40,994 nucleotides of DNA from NCBI GenBank assembly GCA_910586965.1, contig CAJUMF010000031.1:1-40994 (forward strand), in the 5' to 3' direction. Origin of the DNA: an uncultured Dorea sp. Its GTDB lineage: Bacteria > Bacillota > Clostridia > Lachnospirales > Lachnospiraceae. A program made the translations under genes and the position numbers. Positions 14,171 through 22,546 of this stretch are shown here, piece after piece. The notes under the pieces were generated by a model that made no database searches, was not told where the DNA came from, and saw nothing but the letters and a program-made list of their open reading frames with translations. How positions within the stretch are numbered: position 1 is the stretch's first letter; each line of letters starts with the position of its first letter.

Positions 14171-17100
14171 GATACAGACAGTGCGTCTTATTAATATCGG
14201 CTATAACAATAATGCGATCCGCATCAGCGATGAATGTTTTCATATGAATGGGGAGAGTACGCTGCTGTCTTTAAGGAATGGCGGGGGAAAGTCTGTATTG
14301 GTGCAGATGATGACGGCGCCTTTCGTGCACAAAAGATACCGGGATACGAAGGACCGGCCCTTTGAGAGTTATTTTACCACCAATAAACCGTCGTTTATCC
14401 TGGTAGAATGGGCTCTTGACGGACAGGCGGGATATGTGCTCACCGGGATGATGGTGAGAAGGAGCCAGGATACTACGGAGGGGAATAATGAGAATCTGGA
14501 AATGGTGAACCTGATCTGTGAATACAGTGGTCCCTGCGAACAGGACATCCATCACCTGCCAGTTGTAAAAAAAGATAAAAAAGAGATGACCCTGAAAAAC
14601 TTTGCCGATTGCAGGCAGCTTTTTGAGGGGTATAAAAAAGACCGCACGAAGAAGTTTTTCTGCTACGACATGACCAATGCGGCTCAGTCCAGGCAGTATT
14701 TTGATAAATTGATGGAGTACCAGATCCACTACAAGGAATGGGAGACGATCATCAAGAAGGTGAATCTTAAGGAGTCCGGCCTGTCCGAGCTTTTTTCTGA
14801 CTGCCGGGATGAAAAGGGGCTTGTAGAGAAATGGTTCCTTGACGCGGTGGAGAGCAAGCTTAACAAAGAGAAGAACCGTATGAAGGAATTCCAGGATACA
14901 CTGGAAAAATATGTGGGTCAATATAAGGACAATAAATCCAGCATCAAGCGGTACGATACCATTCAGAAGTTCAAGGAAGAGGCAGCTCAGATACAGGAGA
15001 GGGCCAAAGAGTACCAGAAGACGGAAGAAGAAAGACAAGGGCAGGAGAATCTTGTGGCTTGTTTTATCGCGCAGCTAAACCATCTTCACAACAAAGCAAA
15101 AGAGGAGCTTGACCAGACAAAGGAACAGGAAGAAGAAGTCTTAAGAAAGATGGAGCGGGTGGAGTACGAAAGGTTGTCGAGCGAGATCCACAGGCTTGAT
15201 AAAGAGTGCCGTTTCCATATCAGCAGCCGGGACATGCTCGACAGCGAAAAGGAAGGCTTAGAGCATGAGGCACAACGGATTAGAAAAACGTTAAATCTCC
15301 TTCTGTGTGCGAAGCAGGAGAAGGTGCTTGAGGAAGAAAAGAGCGAGCTAGAGTTAATTCGCCAGAGACTCAAGGTGATAAGAAAAGAGGAGGAAGACTT
15401 AGAGCCGGAAAGGAATTATCTGGGGTATACACTGCGGCGTTGGTATGAGGCTTTACTGGAAAGAAACAAGGAAGAGTGCGGACAGAATGAGAAAGACTGC
15501 CGCAGGATCTTAGAGGATCTTGTCCGGGAGAGGGTGAAACTGACAGATCTGTCCCAGGAGCTTTATGAGAATGCGTCGAAAGAGGGTGCGCTAAAGAGCA
15601 GGACGGAATTTTACGATGATCGGGAGGAGGATTTTAATCAGCGCTATGAGGAAGAGCTGGCGCGTAATATTCTCGGGGAATATGAGCCCGGGATGCTGGA
15701 TATTAAGATGGCGGATTATGAAAAGGCACTTAGTGAAGAGACGAGAAAACGTCTTGGCATGAGAAAGCAGCAGGAGCAGGACCGGGAGAAAAGAAAGAGC
15801 ATGGAGCGAAGCCTTGAGGACATGCGTTCAGAAAAGATAAGAAAAGGCGCTTCGCTTTCCGGACAGCAGAGTATCCGGGAAGATTATGAAAAGGAACTTG
15901 AGGATCGGAGGACAATCCTTCGATATCTGAATCTTGATGATTCCTTGCTTTTTGAGCAGGATGAGATTCTTCGCGCATCGGAGAGGAAGCTCACAGAGAT
16001 CGACAGTATCCGAAGGAATCTCGAGAAGGAAGAAGACATCCTCCAGAAGGAATACCAGCGTCTTACTCAGGGGAAAGTGCTGGAGCTTTCTGAGGAGCTT
16101 AAGAATGGTTTTGAAAATCTTGGCATCCATGTGGTGTACGGTATGGAGTGGCTTAAGAAAAATGGGTATCCGGAAAAGAAAAACCAGGAGCTTGTAAGAA
16201 GCAATCCATTTCTTCCCTATGCACTTATCTTATCTGAGCAGGAGCTTAGTAAGCTTTCTGGGAGCGGAAAGGAACTCTATACTTCTACTCCGATTCCCAT
16301 CGTCTTGAGGGAGATGCTTGAGGAAAGCCGTGAGCCTGGCGGCGGAGGAGTTCAGGTGTTCCCGGGTGTAAGCTTCTATGTATTGTTTAATGAAAATCTT
16401 TTGAACGAGGAGAAACTAAGGCTCCTTGTTCAGGAGAAAGAACGTCAGATCCAGAAGAAGCAGGAAGTGCTTATGGTCCGCCGGACGGAATATAAAGAAT
16501 ATTTTGAACGTCAGGAGCAGCTTCGAAACCAGAGGGTGAATAGATTTAACTGGGACCAGAATGAGAAATTGATAAAGAAACTTAAATTGGAGATTGAAGC
16601 GCTGGAGGATAGCCTTAGAAACACATCCGGCAATCTGTCAAAGCTTAAGGGGGAGATTGAGAAACGGGAACAGGAGATTCGCCGGGCAGAACAAGAGATT
16701 GAGCGTCAAAGGCGGCGTCTTGAAGATTTCAGGAAGCTTTATCGGGATTATGAATCCTATGAGACGAGCAGGAGAGAACTTGAGAAATGCCGCCGGGAAA
16801 AGGAAAAGCTTGAGGAGCGGCAAAAGCTTGCCAAAAGCAAAGAGCAAAAGCTTCTGGATGAGCAGATGACGAAAGAGGCCAGGAAGGACAGTCTCATCAG
16901 GGAACAGGAAAAGCTCTGGGAAAATATACGCAAATATGAGCGATACCAGAGCTTGCCTGAGGAGAAGGATGCGATTAGGCTGGATATCCATGATGCGGGT
17001 GCGGATGTTTCGGCTCTTGATGATTCGGATGTCCGGGAGTTCGAGGCGCGGTATGCTGCCATTACGACGAGCATGTCCCAGGAGCTTCAGGAGTTGGAGG

Positions 17101-18614
17101 ACCAGGAGCGAAGGTCTGCAAAACGGCACCAGAATGCGAATGAAGAGCTTGCGCGTCTTCGGGAAAAATATGGCCTTAAGGCAGGCGAATGGAAAGATAT
17201 TGTCTACAGCCGTAAAGAGGAGCAGCATCAAGAGAGTATGCTGAAAAACCGCCAGGAAAAAATCGTACAAAAACAGCGGCTCTGGAATGAAGAGGACAAA
17301 AAGATTGCCCTGATTCTTCAGAGAAGGGATGACCGTAAAGAAGAGATGCGAAAGGAATGCGGGCAGGATATACCTCTTTCTGAGGATAAGATACAGAACA
17401 TGGACTTTGCGGCCAGGAAAAATAAGCTGGATTATGAAAAGGCAGAGCTTCACCGTCAGGGAGAGAGCCTTAAGGGGCGTCTGAAAAACTATGATGAGAA
17501 TTTAACTGCACTGTCGGAGTACAATGACTTTATGATTGTCACGGAGGTAGAGTGGGAGCAGGATTTTGCGGCTATGGACGGAAGGAAGCTGAGAGAGTTT
17601 AAGGGTATGCTTATCCGGGATTACAACCAAAGTATGAGAAGGCGGCAGGAAGAGAAAGAGCATCTTACCCATGTGTTAAACCGTATCGTGCGCCTCGAGG
17701 ACTTTCAGGAGGACTTTTATAAAAAGCCGCTGGAGGCTATGTTAGAACTTACCGATGATTCTTCGCAGGTACTTTTGCAGCTTTCTACGACCATACAGTC
17801 TTATGACAGCCTGATGGAGAAGCTCAAGGTGGATGTATCACTAGTGGAGCAGGAGAAGAATAATATTGTGGGTCTTCTGGAGGATTATGTGAAGGAGGTC
17901 CACGGGAATTTGGGGAAGATTGACTGCAATTCCACGATCACCATCCGAAATCGTCCGGTAAAGATGTTAAAGATCCTGCTCCCGGAGTGGGAAGAGAATG
18001 AAAATCTTTACCGTATCCGGCTTCAGGATATGATAGACAAGGTGACTCAGAAGGGTTTGGAGCTGTTTGAGAAGAATGAGAATGCTCAGGAGTATTTTGG
18101 CATCCAAATTACGACGAAGAATTTGTACGATACGGTTATCGGTATTGGAAATGTACAGATACGGCTATATAAGATTGAAGAGCAGCGGGAGTATCCCATT
18201 ACCTGGGCGGAGGTGGCGAGAAATTCCGGCGGCGAGGGATTTCTGTCAGCCTTTGTCATATTGTCAAGTCTGCTTTATTATATGCGGAAGGATGATACAG
18301 ACATATTTGCGGATAAGAACGAAGGAAAGGTGCTGATCATGGACAATCCATTTGCCCAGACGAATGCATCCCATCTTCTTAAGCCTCTGATGGATGTGGC
18401 GGAAAAGACCAATACGCAGATGATATGTCTGACCGGACTTGGCGGTGAATCCATTTATAATCGGTTCGATAATATCTATGTGCTGAATCTGATCGCGGCA
18501 AGCTTAAGGGGCGGTATGCAGTATCTGCGGGCAGATCATATGCGGGGCGATGAGCCGGATACGATGGTACTGTCACAGATAGAAGTAATTGAACAGCAGG
18601 AGTTGGTGTTTTAA
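14163..18614 (+). CDS. jetC: Wadjet defence protein JetC (SMC/MukB-like ATPase)
   Basis: The 1,483-residue SMC-like ATPase has Walker A SLRNGGGKS at residues 36-44 and two long coiled-coil arms rich in Glu/Lys/Arg/Gln (about 230-640 and 780-1260). A hinge-like globular section sits around 650-770. The ABC signature NSGGEG is at 1354-1359 and the Walker B VLIMDNP at 1390-1396, with the D-loop/switch region ending in ICLTGLGG. JetC dimers extrude DNA loops so that JetD can recognise and cut small circles. Two departures from the textbook motifs are visible: the first Gly of Walker A is Leu, and the residue after the Walker B Asp is Asn (N1395) where Glu is usual. The gene is intact and ends before a strong terminator. 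Confidence 0.9.
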   Translation: MSKIQTVRLINIGYNNNAIRISDECFHMNGESTLLSLRNGGGKSVLVQMMTAPFVHKRYRDTKDRPFESYFTTNKPSFILVEWALDGQAGYVLTGMMVRRSQDTTEGNNENLEMVNLICEYSGPCEQDIHHLPVVKKDKKEMTLKNFADCRQLFEGYKKDRTKKFFCYDMTNAAQSRQYFDKLMEYQIHYKEWETIIKKVNLKESGLSELFSDCRDEKGLVEKWFLDAVESKLNKEKNRMKEFQDTLEKYVGQYKDNKSSIKRYDTIQKFKEEAAQIQERAKEYQKTEEERQGQENLVACFIAQLNHLHNKAKEELDQTKEQEEEVLRKMERVEYERLSSEIHRLDKECRFHISSRDMLDSEKEGLEHEAQRIRKTLNLLLCAKQEKVLEEEKSELELIRQRLKVIRKEEEDLEPERNYLGYTLRRWYEALLERNKEECGQNEKDCRRILEDLVRERVKLTDLSQELYENASKEGALKSRTEFYDDREEDFNQRYEEELARNILGEYEPGMLDIKMADYEKALSEETRKRLGMRKQQEQDREKRKSMERSLEDMRSEKIRKGASLSGQQSIREDYEKELEDRRTILRYLNLDDSLLFEQDEILRASERKLTEIDSIRRNLEKEEDILQKEYQRLTQGKVLELSEELKNGFENLGIHVVYGMEWLKKNGYPEKKNQELVRSNPFLPYALILSEQELSKLSGSGKELYTSTPIPIVLREMLEESREPGGGGVQVFPGVSFYVLFNENLLNEEKLRLLVQEKERQIQKKQEVLMVRRTEYKEYFERQEQLRNQRVNRFNWDQNEKLIKKLKLEIEALEDSLRNTSGNLSKLKGEIEKREQEIRRAEQEIERQRRRLEDFRKLYRDYESYETSRRELEKCRREKEKLEERQKLAKSKEQKLLDEQMTKEARKDSLIREQEKLWENIRKYERYQSLPEEKDAIRLDIHDAGADVSALDDSDVREFEARYAAITTSMSQELQELEDQERRSAKRHQNANEELARLREKYGLKAGEWKDIVYSRKEEQHQESMLKNRQEKIVQKQRLWNEEDKKIALILQRRDDRKEEMRKECGQDIPLSEDKIQNMDFAARKNKLDYEKAELHRQGESLKGRLKNYDENLTALSEYNDFMIVTEVEWEQDFAAMDGRKLREFKGMLIRDYNQSMRRRQEEKEHLTHVLNRIVRLEDFQEDFYKKPLEAMLELTDDSSQVLLQLSTTIQSYDSLMEKLKVDVSLVEQEKNNIVGLLEDYVKEVHGNLGKIDCNSTITIRNRPVKMLKILLPEWEENENLYRIRLQDMIDKVTQKGLELFEKNENAQEYFGIQITTKNLYDTVIGIGNVQIRLYKIEEQREYPITWAEVARNSGGEGFLSAFVILSSLLYYMRKDDTDIFADKNEGKVLIMDNPFAQTNASHLLKPLMDVAEKTNTQMICLTGLGGESIYNRFDNIYVLNLIAASLRGGMQYLRADHMRGDEPDTMVLSQIEVIEQQELVF

Positions 18615-18642
18615 GCAGGAGTTCGGTAAGCCTTACACGAGG

Positions 18643-18690
18643 AAAACCCCTGAACAGCCTGGTAAAAGAGGTTAGTGTCAGGGGTTTTGT
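18643..18690. terminator. Intrinsic terminator at the end of the Wadjet operon (usable on both strands)
   Basis: AAAACCCCTGA (18643-18653) pairs perfectly with TCAGGGGTTTT (18678-18688). The T-rich right arm serves jetC, and on the other strand the left arm gives TTTT for the convergent SpoIID-like gene. Confidence 0.85.
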
Positions 18691-18708
18691 CTTGTGTGGA
18701 AGGCCGCA

Positions 18709-19974
18709 TCAGGTCAGTTCCGCGATTCTTGATACCCCCACATAGATTTCCGAAATTTTGTACCATGTAGGATAGTCAACGATTCCGGTTGCGGGCAGCC
18801 CGAATACGGACTGGAACTTTTTCACTGCTGCCGCAGTGGCAGGGCCGAAGATGCCGTCGGCGGCAATTTTGGGGATGGCGGGGTAAGCCCCGGAAATAAC
18901 AGCGAGTTGCTCCTGCATCTGCCTTACCTTGTTGCCGGTGGAACCCTGGGTCAGGTTGTATCCGGGCCAGGAGGAAGGGATGCCGGAGATGGCCTCGGCG
19001 GTGTTGATATACATATTGTCGCCGTAGTAGTAGCGCAGGATCTGGATAGGGGAGTAGCCTTGGTCGCCTAAGGATTTGGAGCCCCATTGTGTCATCCAGT
19101 TCGGACACTGCACCTGCCTCCCATCACAATATTGGGTCAGGATTGGCTGGCGCACGTTTGGCCGGGACAGGTAATTAGGGAAAAGCTCATCTACGATTAC
19201 GGAAATCGTGTCATAGATGTTGCGCTCCGGTATCCATTTGTGGTCAAAAGCCGTGGATGACGTGATGGTGAAATCATAGCCTTTGTTGCGGTACCACTCC
19301 GTATAGACTCTGTTTAATGTAAATGACATAATCGCTAACACGTTTGCCCGTATGGTATTGGCGGGCCAGGTGGCATAGATTTCACTGGAGGCTACATTTT
19401 TAATGTAGTCTTTATATTTTACATAATAATTTTTTGCGGTAGAATCCCTGGGACTACCGTCATGGACAACAATATATTCAGGGATTACCACACGGCTTAA
19501 GACGATTTCTCCGGTTTCCGTGACAGGTTTTATCTCGTCTTCCGGTATTTTTGGGGGATATGTCCCGTATAATGTATGTGCAGGGATGACAAATACTTCT
19601 TCTGAAGGTTCCTCGGCTTCCAGAGGACGCAGCCGGATATTCTGGAGAGCTTTGATTGTAGGCAATATTTCAGCACCGGCGATACTGACAGATTCGTATC
19701 CGGGAGCAGTTACATCGATGGTATATTCGGAGTAGGGTTGAATTTCGTTTTCCGGGTCCAGGCTGTATTCCAGAGGCGGGGCATCGAGATCGATGGTCTC
19801 AGTCTGACCGGAGGAATCGGTGGAAAGTTGTTCTAAAGGACTGTCTGGTACGCCTGTATATGAGATGCTGATTGTTGCGTCAGCAATTGGGACAGAAGTG
19901 ATTTCGGAAGTAAGATTGATCTGAAGCTGTCCCTTATCCGGAGTGTCTGTATTGGAAGAATTCGGTGTAGGCAT
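18709..19974 (-). CDS. SpoIID-like protein with C-terminal peptidoglycan-binding domain
   Basis: The 421-residue protein has three parts. Residues about 15-130 form a beta-rich, Ser/Thr/Asp/Glu-rich region resembling carboxypeptidase-regulatory/CnaB-like folds. Residues about 175-340 resemble SpoIID/LytB, with WPANTIRANVLAIMSFTLNR and NWMTQWGSKSLGDQGYSPIQ-type text leading to ILRYYYG. The end (about 355-415: GNKVRQMQEQL, ADGIFGPATAAAVKKFQ) is a PG_binding_1 domain. SpoIID relatives are lytic transglycosylases acting on sporulation peptidoglycan. Start ATG 19974 follows GAGG by 8 nt; the frame is open 21 codons further but without support. No signal peptide or membrane anchor is seen from this start, unlike SpoIID itself, which is odd for a wall enzyme. 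Confidence 0.8.
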   Translation of the reverse strand: MPTPNSSNTDTPDKGQLQINLTSEITSVPIADATISISYTGVPDSPLEQLSTDSSGQTETIDLDAPPLEYSLDPENEIQPYSEYTIDVTAPGYESVSIAGAEILPTIKALQNIRLRPLEAEEPSEEVFVIPAHTLYGTYPPKIPEDEIKPVTETGEIVLSRVVIPEYIVVHDGSPRDSTAKNYYVKYKDYIKNVASSEIYATWPANTIRANVLAIMSFTLNRVYTEWYRNKGYDFTITSSTAFDHKWIPERNIYDTISVIVDELFPNYLSRPNVRQPILTQYCDGRQVQCPNWMTQWGSKSLGDQGYSPIQILRYYYGDNMYINTAEAISGIPSSWPGYNLTQGSTGNKVRQMQEQLAVISGAYPAIPKIAADGIFGPATAAAVKKFQSVFGLPATGIVDYPTWYKISEIYVGVSRIAELT

Positions 19975-20062
19975 AATGCAAACCTCGAAAAAGACTATAT
20001 CAATAGTAAAGTATTCGGAGAAGTAAAAGGTGTGCATAAAGAAATAGATAACATTTTTTTGA

Positions 20063-20091
20063 TTGATATTTATGTGGTATATCTTTATAAT
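20063..20091 (+). promoter_or_regulatory. Promoter of the transglutaminase-like gene
   Basis: -35 TTGATA (20063-20068), a 17-nt spacer and a consensus -10 TATAAT (20086-20091) stand about 33 nt before the ATG at 20124. Confidence 0.7.
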
Positions 20092-20123
20092 AAAAAGGAA
20101 TATTTTGTCGAAAGGAAGCGGTT

Positions 20124-21335
20124 ATGGGGCAGGTAAAGAAAAAAAAGAAAAAGAAGCACGGATGTCTTTGGACAATATTTTGGATATTGTTTCTTGTTAT
20201 TTTGGCAGAAGCGGCAGCGGGGGCAGTGGTATACAGAAAAAGGCTTCAAGAAGAGGTGGTCAAGCATCTCACCCCGAAAGTGCCTTATCAAGAAATGAAC
20301 GTAAAGGAAGAGGATGTTAAGGAGAAGTATTATTACGAACAGCTTGCAAAAGAGGAAAAAACTGTATATAAAGAGGTTGTGCAGGGAATTAAGGAGTTGT
20401 CCCCGGAGATTTATATACATTCTTCGGATGCAAGGCGGACGAATGAGATCTATGAGTGTGTGTTGAGAGACAATCCGGATATTTTCTGGTGTGACGGGAC
20501 GGCTAAAACAACGCTCTATGATGGAAAAGAAAAGTATACAGTTTTAGAACCGGTTTATAGCTGTACAGCAGAGGAAAAGGAAATTAGGCAAGCGGAGATT
20601 GAGGAAGAAGCGGAAGTGTGCCTGTCCGGAATAGATGAAGAGACTTCTGATTATGACAAGATTCTTTACGTGTTTGAATATATTGTAAATATGGTGGAGT
20701 ATGATGCTTTGGCAGAGGATAATCAGAATATATACAGTGTGTTTGCCCATAAGCGTTCGGTGTGTGCAGGTTACTCCAAGGCAACGCAGTATCTTTTGGA
20801 AAAGCTGGGAGTTTTTTGTACTTATGTGACAGGAACGGTCAGAAGCGGTGAAAGTCATGCATGGAATTTGGTTATTTGTGAAGGAGATTACTATTATGTG
20901 GATACGACATGGGGAGATCCGGTATTCTTAAGTTCTCAGGAAGCGATAGCCAATGGTTATGTAAGTTATGATTATATGTGTTGTGATGACAGTGAGCTTT
21001 TGAAAACACATATGCCTGATGCTGATCTTAAGCTTCCGGAATGTACGAATATGGATTACAATTATTATGTTATTAATGGTCTGTATTATGAAGAATATGA
21101 TAGAGAAAGAGTACTGAAGGAAATGAATCATACAATTTCTGCAAAGCAGAATCCTTCTGTGTTTAAATTTGCAGATGCAGAGAGTTATACGAAGGCGCAT
21201 AGTGAGATCTTCGGGAAGCTCATAGACAAGGCGGCTCAGAATCTTGCGAAACAGTACGATCTGGGACAGGTGAAGTATACATATATGGATGATCCCGAGT
21301 TAAATAAAATCGTTATCTACTGGCAATATGAGTAA
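20124..21335 (+). CDS. Membrane-anchored transglutaminase-like domain protein
   Basis: The 403-residue protein has a Lys-rich cytoplasmic start (KKKKKKKHG), one membrane segment (about 13-36) and an extracellular remainder. The transglutaminase-like/papain-fold core shows the triad C214 (SVCAGYSKA), H245 (ESHAWN) and D260 (YYVDTTWGDP), in normal order and spacing. Such surface proteins are often predicted peptidases or cross-linking enzymes of the cell envelope; the actual activity is unknown. The long middle (about 65-190) contains the typical upstream helices (NPDIFWCDG, DYDKILYVFEYIVNMVEYD). AAAGGAAG precedes the ATG; it has its own promoter, and carA's promoter begins right after its stop. 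Confidence 0.85.
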   Translation: MGQVKKKKKKKHGCLWTIFWILFLVILAEAAAGAVVYRKRLQEEVVKHLTPKVPYQEMNVKEEDVKEKYYYEQLAKEEKTVYKEVVQGIKELSPEIYIHSSDARRTNEIYECVLRDNPDIFWCDGTAKTTLYDGKEKYTVLEPVYSCTAEEKEIRQAEIEEEAEVCLSGIDEETSDYDKILYVFEYIVNMVEYDALAEDNQNIYSVFAHKRSVCAGYSKATQYLLEKLGVFCTYVTGTVRSGESHAWNLVICEGDYYYVDTTWGDPVFLSSQEAIANGYVSYDYMCCDDSELLKTHMPDADLKLPECTNMDYNYYVINGLYYEEYDRERVLKEMNHTISAKQNPSVFKFADAESYTKAHSEIFGKLIDKAAQNLAKQYDLGQVKYTYMDDPELNKIVIYWQYE

Positions 21336-21343
21336 ATTGACAG

Positions 21344-21372
21344 TTGAAAATCAGAGGGAGATGTAGTATAAT
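21344..21372 (+). promoter_or_regulatory. Promoter of carAB
   Basis: -35 TTGAAA (21344-21349) and consensus -10 TATAAT (21367-21372) are separated by 17 nt; a TTGACA at 21338 is too far from the -10 to be the functional -35. Transcription should begin near 21379, giving a leader of about 95 nt. Confidence 0.7.
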
Positions 21373-21416
21373 CTTTACGATTTGAAAGGACATATCTGTC
21401 TGGGACAAGGGAGTTT

Positions 21417-21454
21417 ACAACAGGGCGGTTGTGCATGCACATACTGCCTTTTTT
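21417..21454 (+). terminator. Leader hairpin with U run before carA, candidate attenuator
   Basis: GGCGGT (21424-21429) pairs with ACTGCC (21443-21448), with TGTG/CACA stacked inside, and the stem is followed by six Ts (21449-21454). This has the form of an intrinsic terminator inside the carA leader. ACAAC (21417-21421) can instead pair with GTTGT (21428-21432), a small competing stem. No PyrR anti-antiterminator box resembling the Bacillus consensus was seen. Confidence 0.6.
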
Positions 21455-21475
21455 ATGGAAGGAAACAGGTGGATG

Positions 21476-22546
21476 ATGAAAGCATTTCTAATTTTGGAAG
21501 ATGGAACAGTATTTACCGGGACCAGTATCGGTTCTAAGAAAGAGATGATCAGTGAGATTGTCTTTAACACCTCGATGACAGGGTATCTCGAGGTACTTAC
21601 AGACCCTTCTTATGCGGGACAGGCTGTGGTGATGACTTATCCGCTTATCGGAAATTACGGGATTACACCGGATATGGAGTCGAGGCGGGCGTGGCCTAAG
21701 GGCTACATCGTGCGGGAGCTGTCAAGGATACCGAGCAATTTCCGGTGCGAAGGGACGATCCAGGACTTTTTAGAAAAGCAGGATATTCCGGGGATTGCCG
21801 GGATTGATACCCGGGCGCTGACAAAGATACTCAGGGAGAAGGGGACCATGAACGGCATGATCACGGTCGATGAGGATTTTGATCTGAAAGAAATCCTTCC
21901 AAAGCTTAAAGCGTATGTAGTAGGGGACGTGGTGGCAGAGACGACCTGCAAGGAGTCCTATACGATAAAGGGCGGCGGACCGAAGGTGGCACTCATGGAT
22001 TTCGGGGCAAAGGATAATATTGCAAAATCTTTAAATCAGCGGGGGTGTGAGGTTACCGTGTATCCGGCGGCCACTCCGGCAGAGGAGGTCATCGCTTCCG
22101 CGCCGGATGGTATCATGCTGTCTAACGGGCCGGGAGATCCAAAAGACTGCACGGCGATCATCGAAGAGATCAGAAAGCTTTATGAGACGGAGATTCCGAT
22201 TTTTGCTATCTGCCTAGGGCACCAGCTTATGGCGCTGGCGAATGGTGCAAAAACGTACAAACTTAAATACGGTCACCGGGGCGGCAATCATCCGGTGAAG
22301 GATCTAAGCAACGGGAGAGTATACATTTCCTCCCAGAATCATGGATATGCGGTGGACGCTTCCACGCTTGACGCTTCCATAGCGAAAGAAGCGTTTGTCA
22401 ATGTCAATGACGGGACCAATGAGGGGTTCTCTTATGTGGGGAAGAACATCTTTACCGTGCAATTTCATCCGGAGGCCTGCCCGGGACCTAAAGATTCCGG
22501 CTATTTGTTTGACCGGTTTATGGATATGATGAAAGGAGCAAGATAA
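21476..22546 (+). CDS. carA: Carbamoyl phosphate synthetase small (glutaminase) subunit
   Basis: The 356-residue protein hydrolyses glutamine and passes ammonia to CarB for carbamoyl phosphate, the entry to pyrimidine and arginine synthesis. The N-terminal half is the CarA-specific domain (KAFLILEDGTVFTG, SMTGYLEVLTDPSY). The C-terminal half is a class I glutamine amidotransferase with nucleophile C246 in AICLGHQ and H331/E333 in FHPEACPGP. Length is normal. MKAFLILEDG at ATG 21476 is the family's usual start; ATG 21473 is one codon earlier, with GGAAGGAAA at 21457-21465. The frame is open back to GTG 21431 through the leader hairpin, but that is unlikely to be coding. It overlaps carB by one base (TAATG). 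Confidence 0.95.
   Translation: MKAFLILEDGTVFTGTSIGSKKEMISEIVFNTSMTGYLEVLTDPSYAGQAVVMTYPLIGNYGITPDMESRRAWPKGYIVRELSRIPSNFRCEGTIQDFLEKQDIPGIAGIDTRALTKILREKGTMNGMITVDEDFDLKEILPKLKAYVVGDVVAETTCKESYTIKGGGPKVALMDFGAKDNIAKSLNQRGCEVTVYPAATPAEEVIASAPDGIMLSNGPGDPKDCTAIIEEIRKLYETEIPIFAICLGHQLMALANGAKTYKLKYGHRGGNHPVKDLSNGRVYISSQNHGYAVDASTLDASIAKEAFVNVNDGTNEGFSYVGKNIFTVQFHPEACPGPKDSGYLFDRFMDMMKGAR

Noticed and set aside
14271..17453. Long open frames on the minus strand (about 255 and 271 codons) inside jetC
   Set aside because: They are antisense to an intact SMC-type gene, have Leu/Phe/Ile-rich low-complexity translations caused by the coiled-coil codons, and lack ribosome binding sites.
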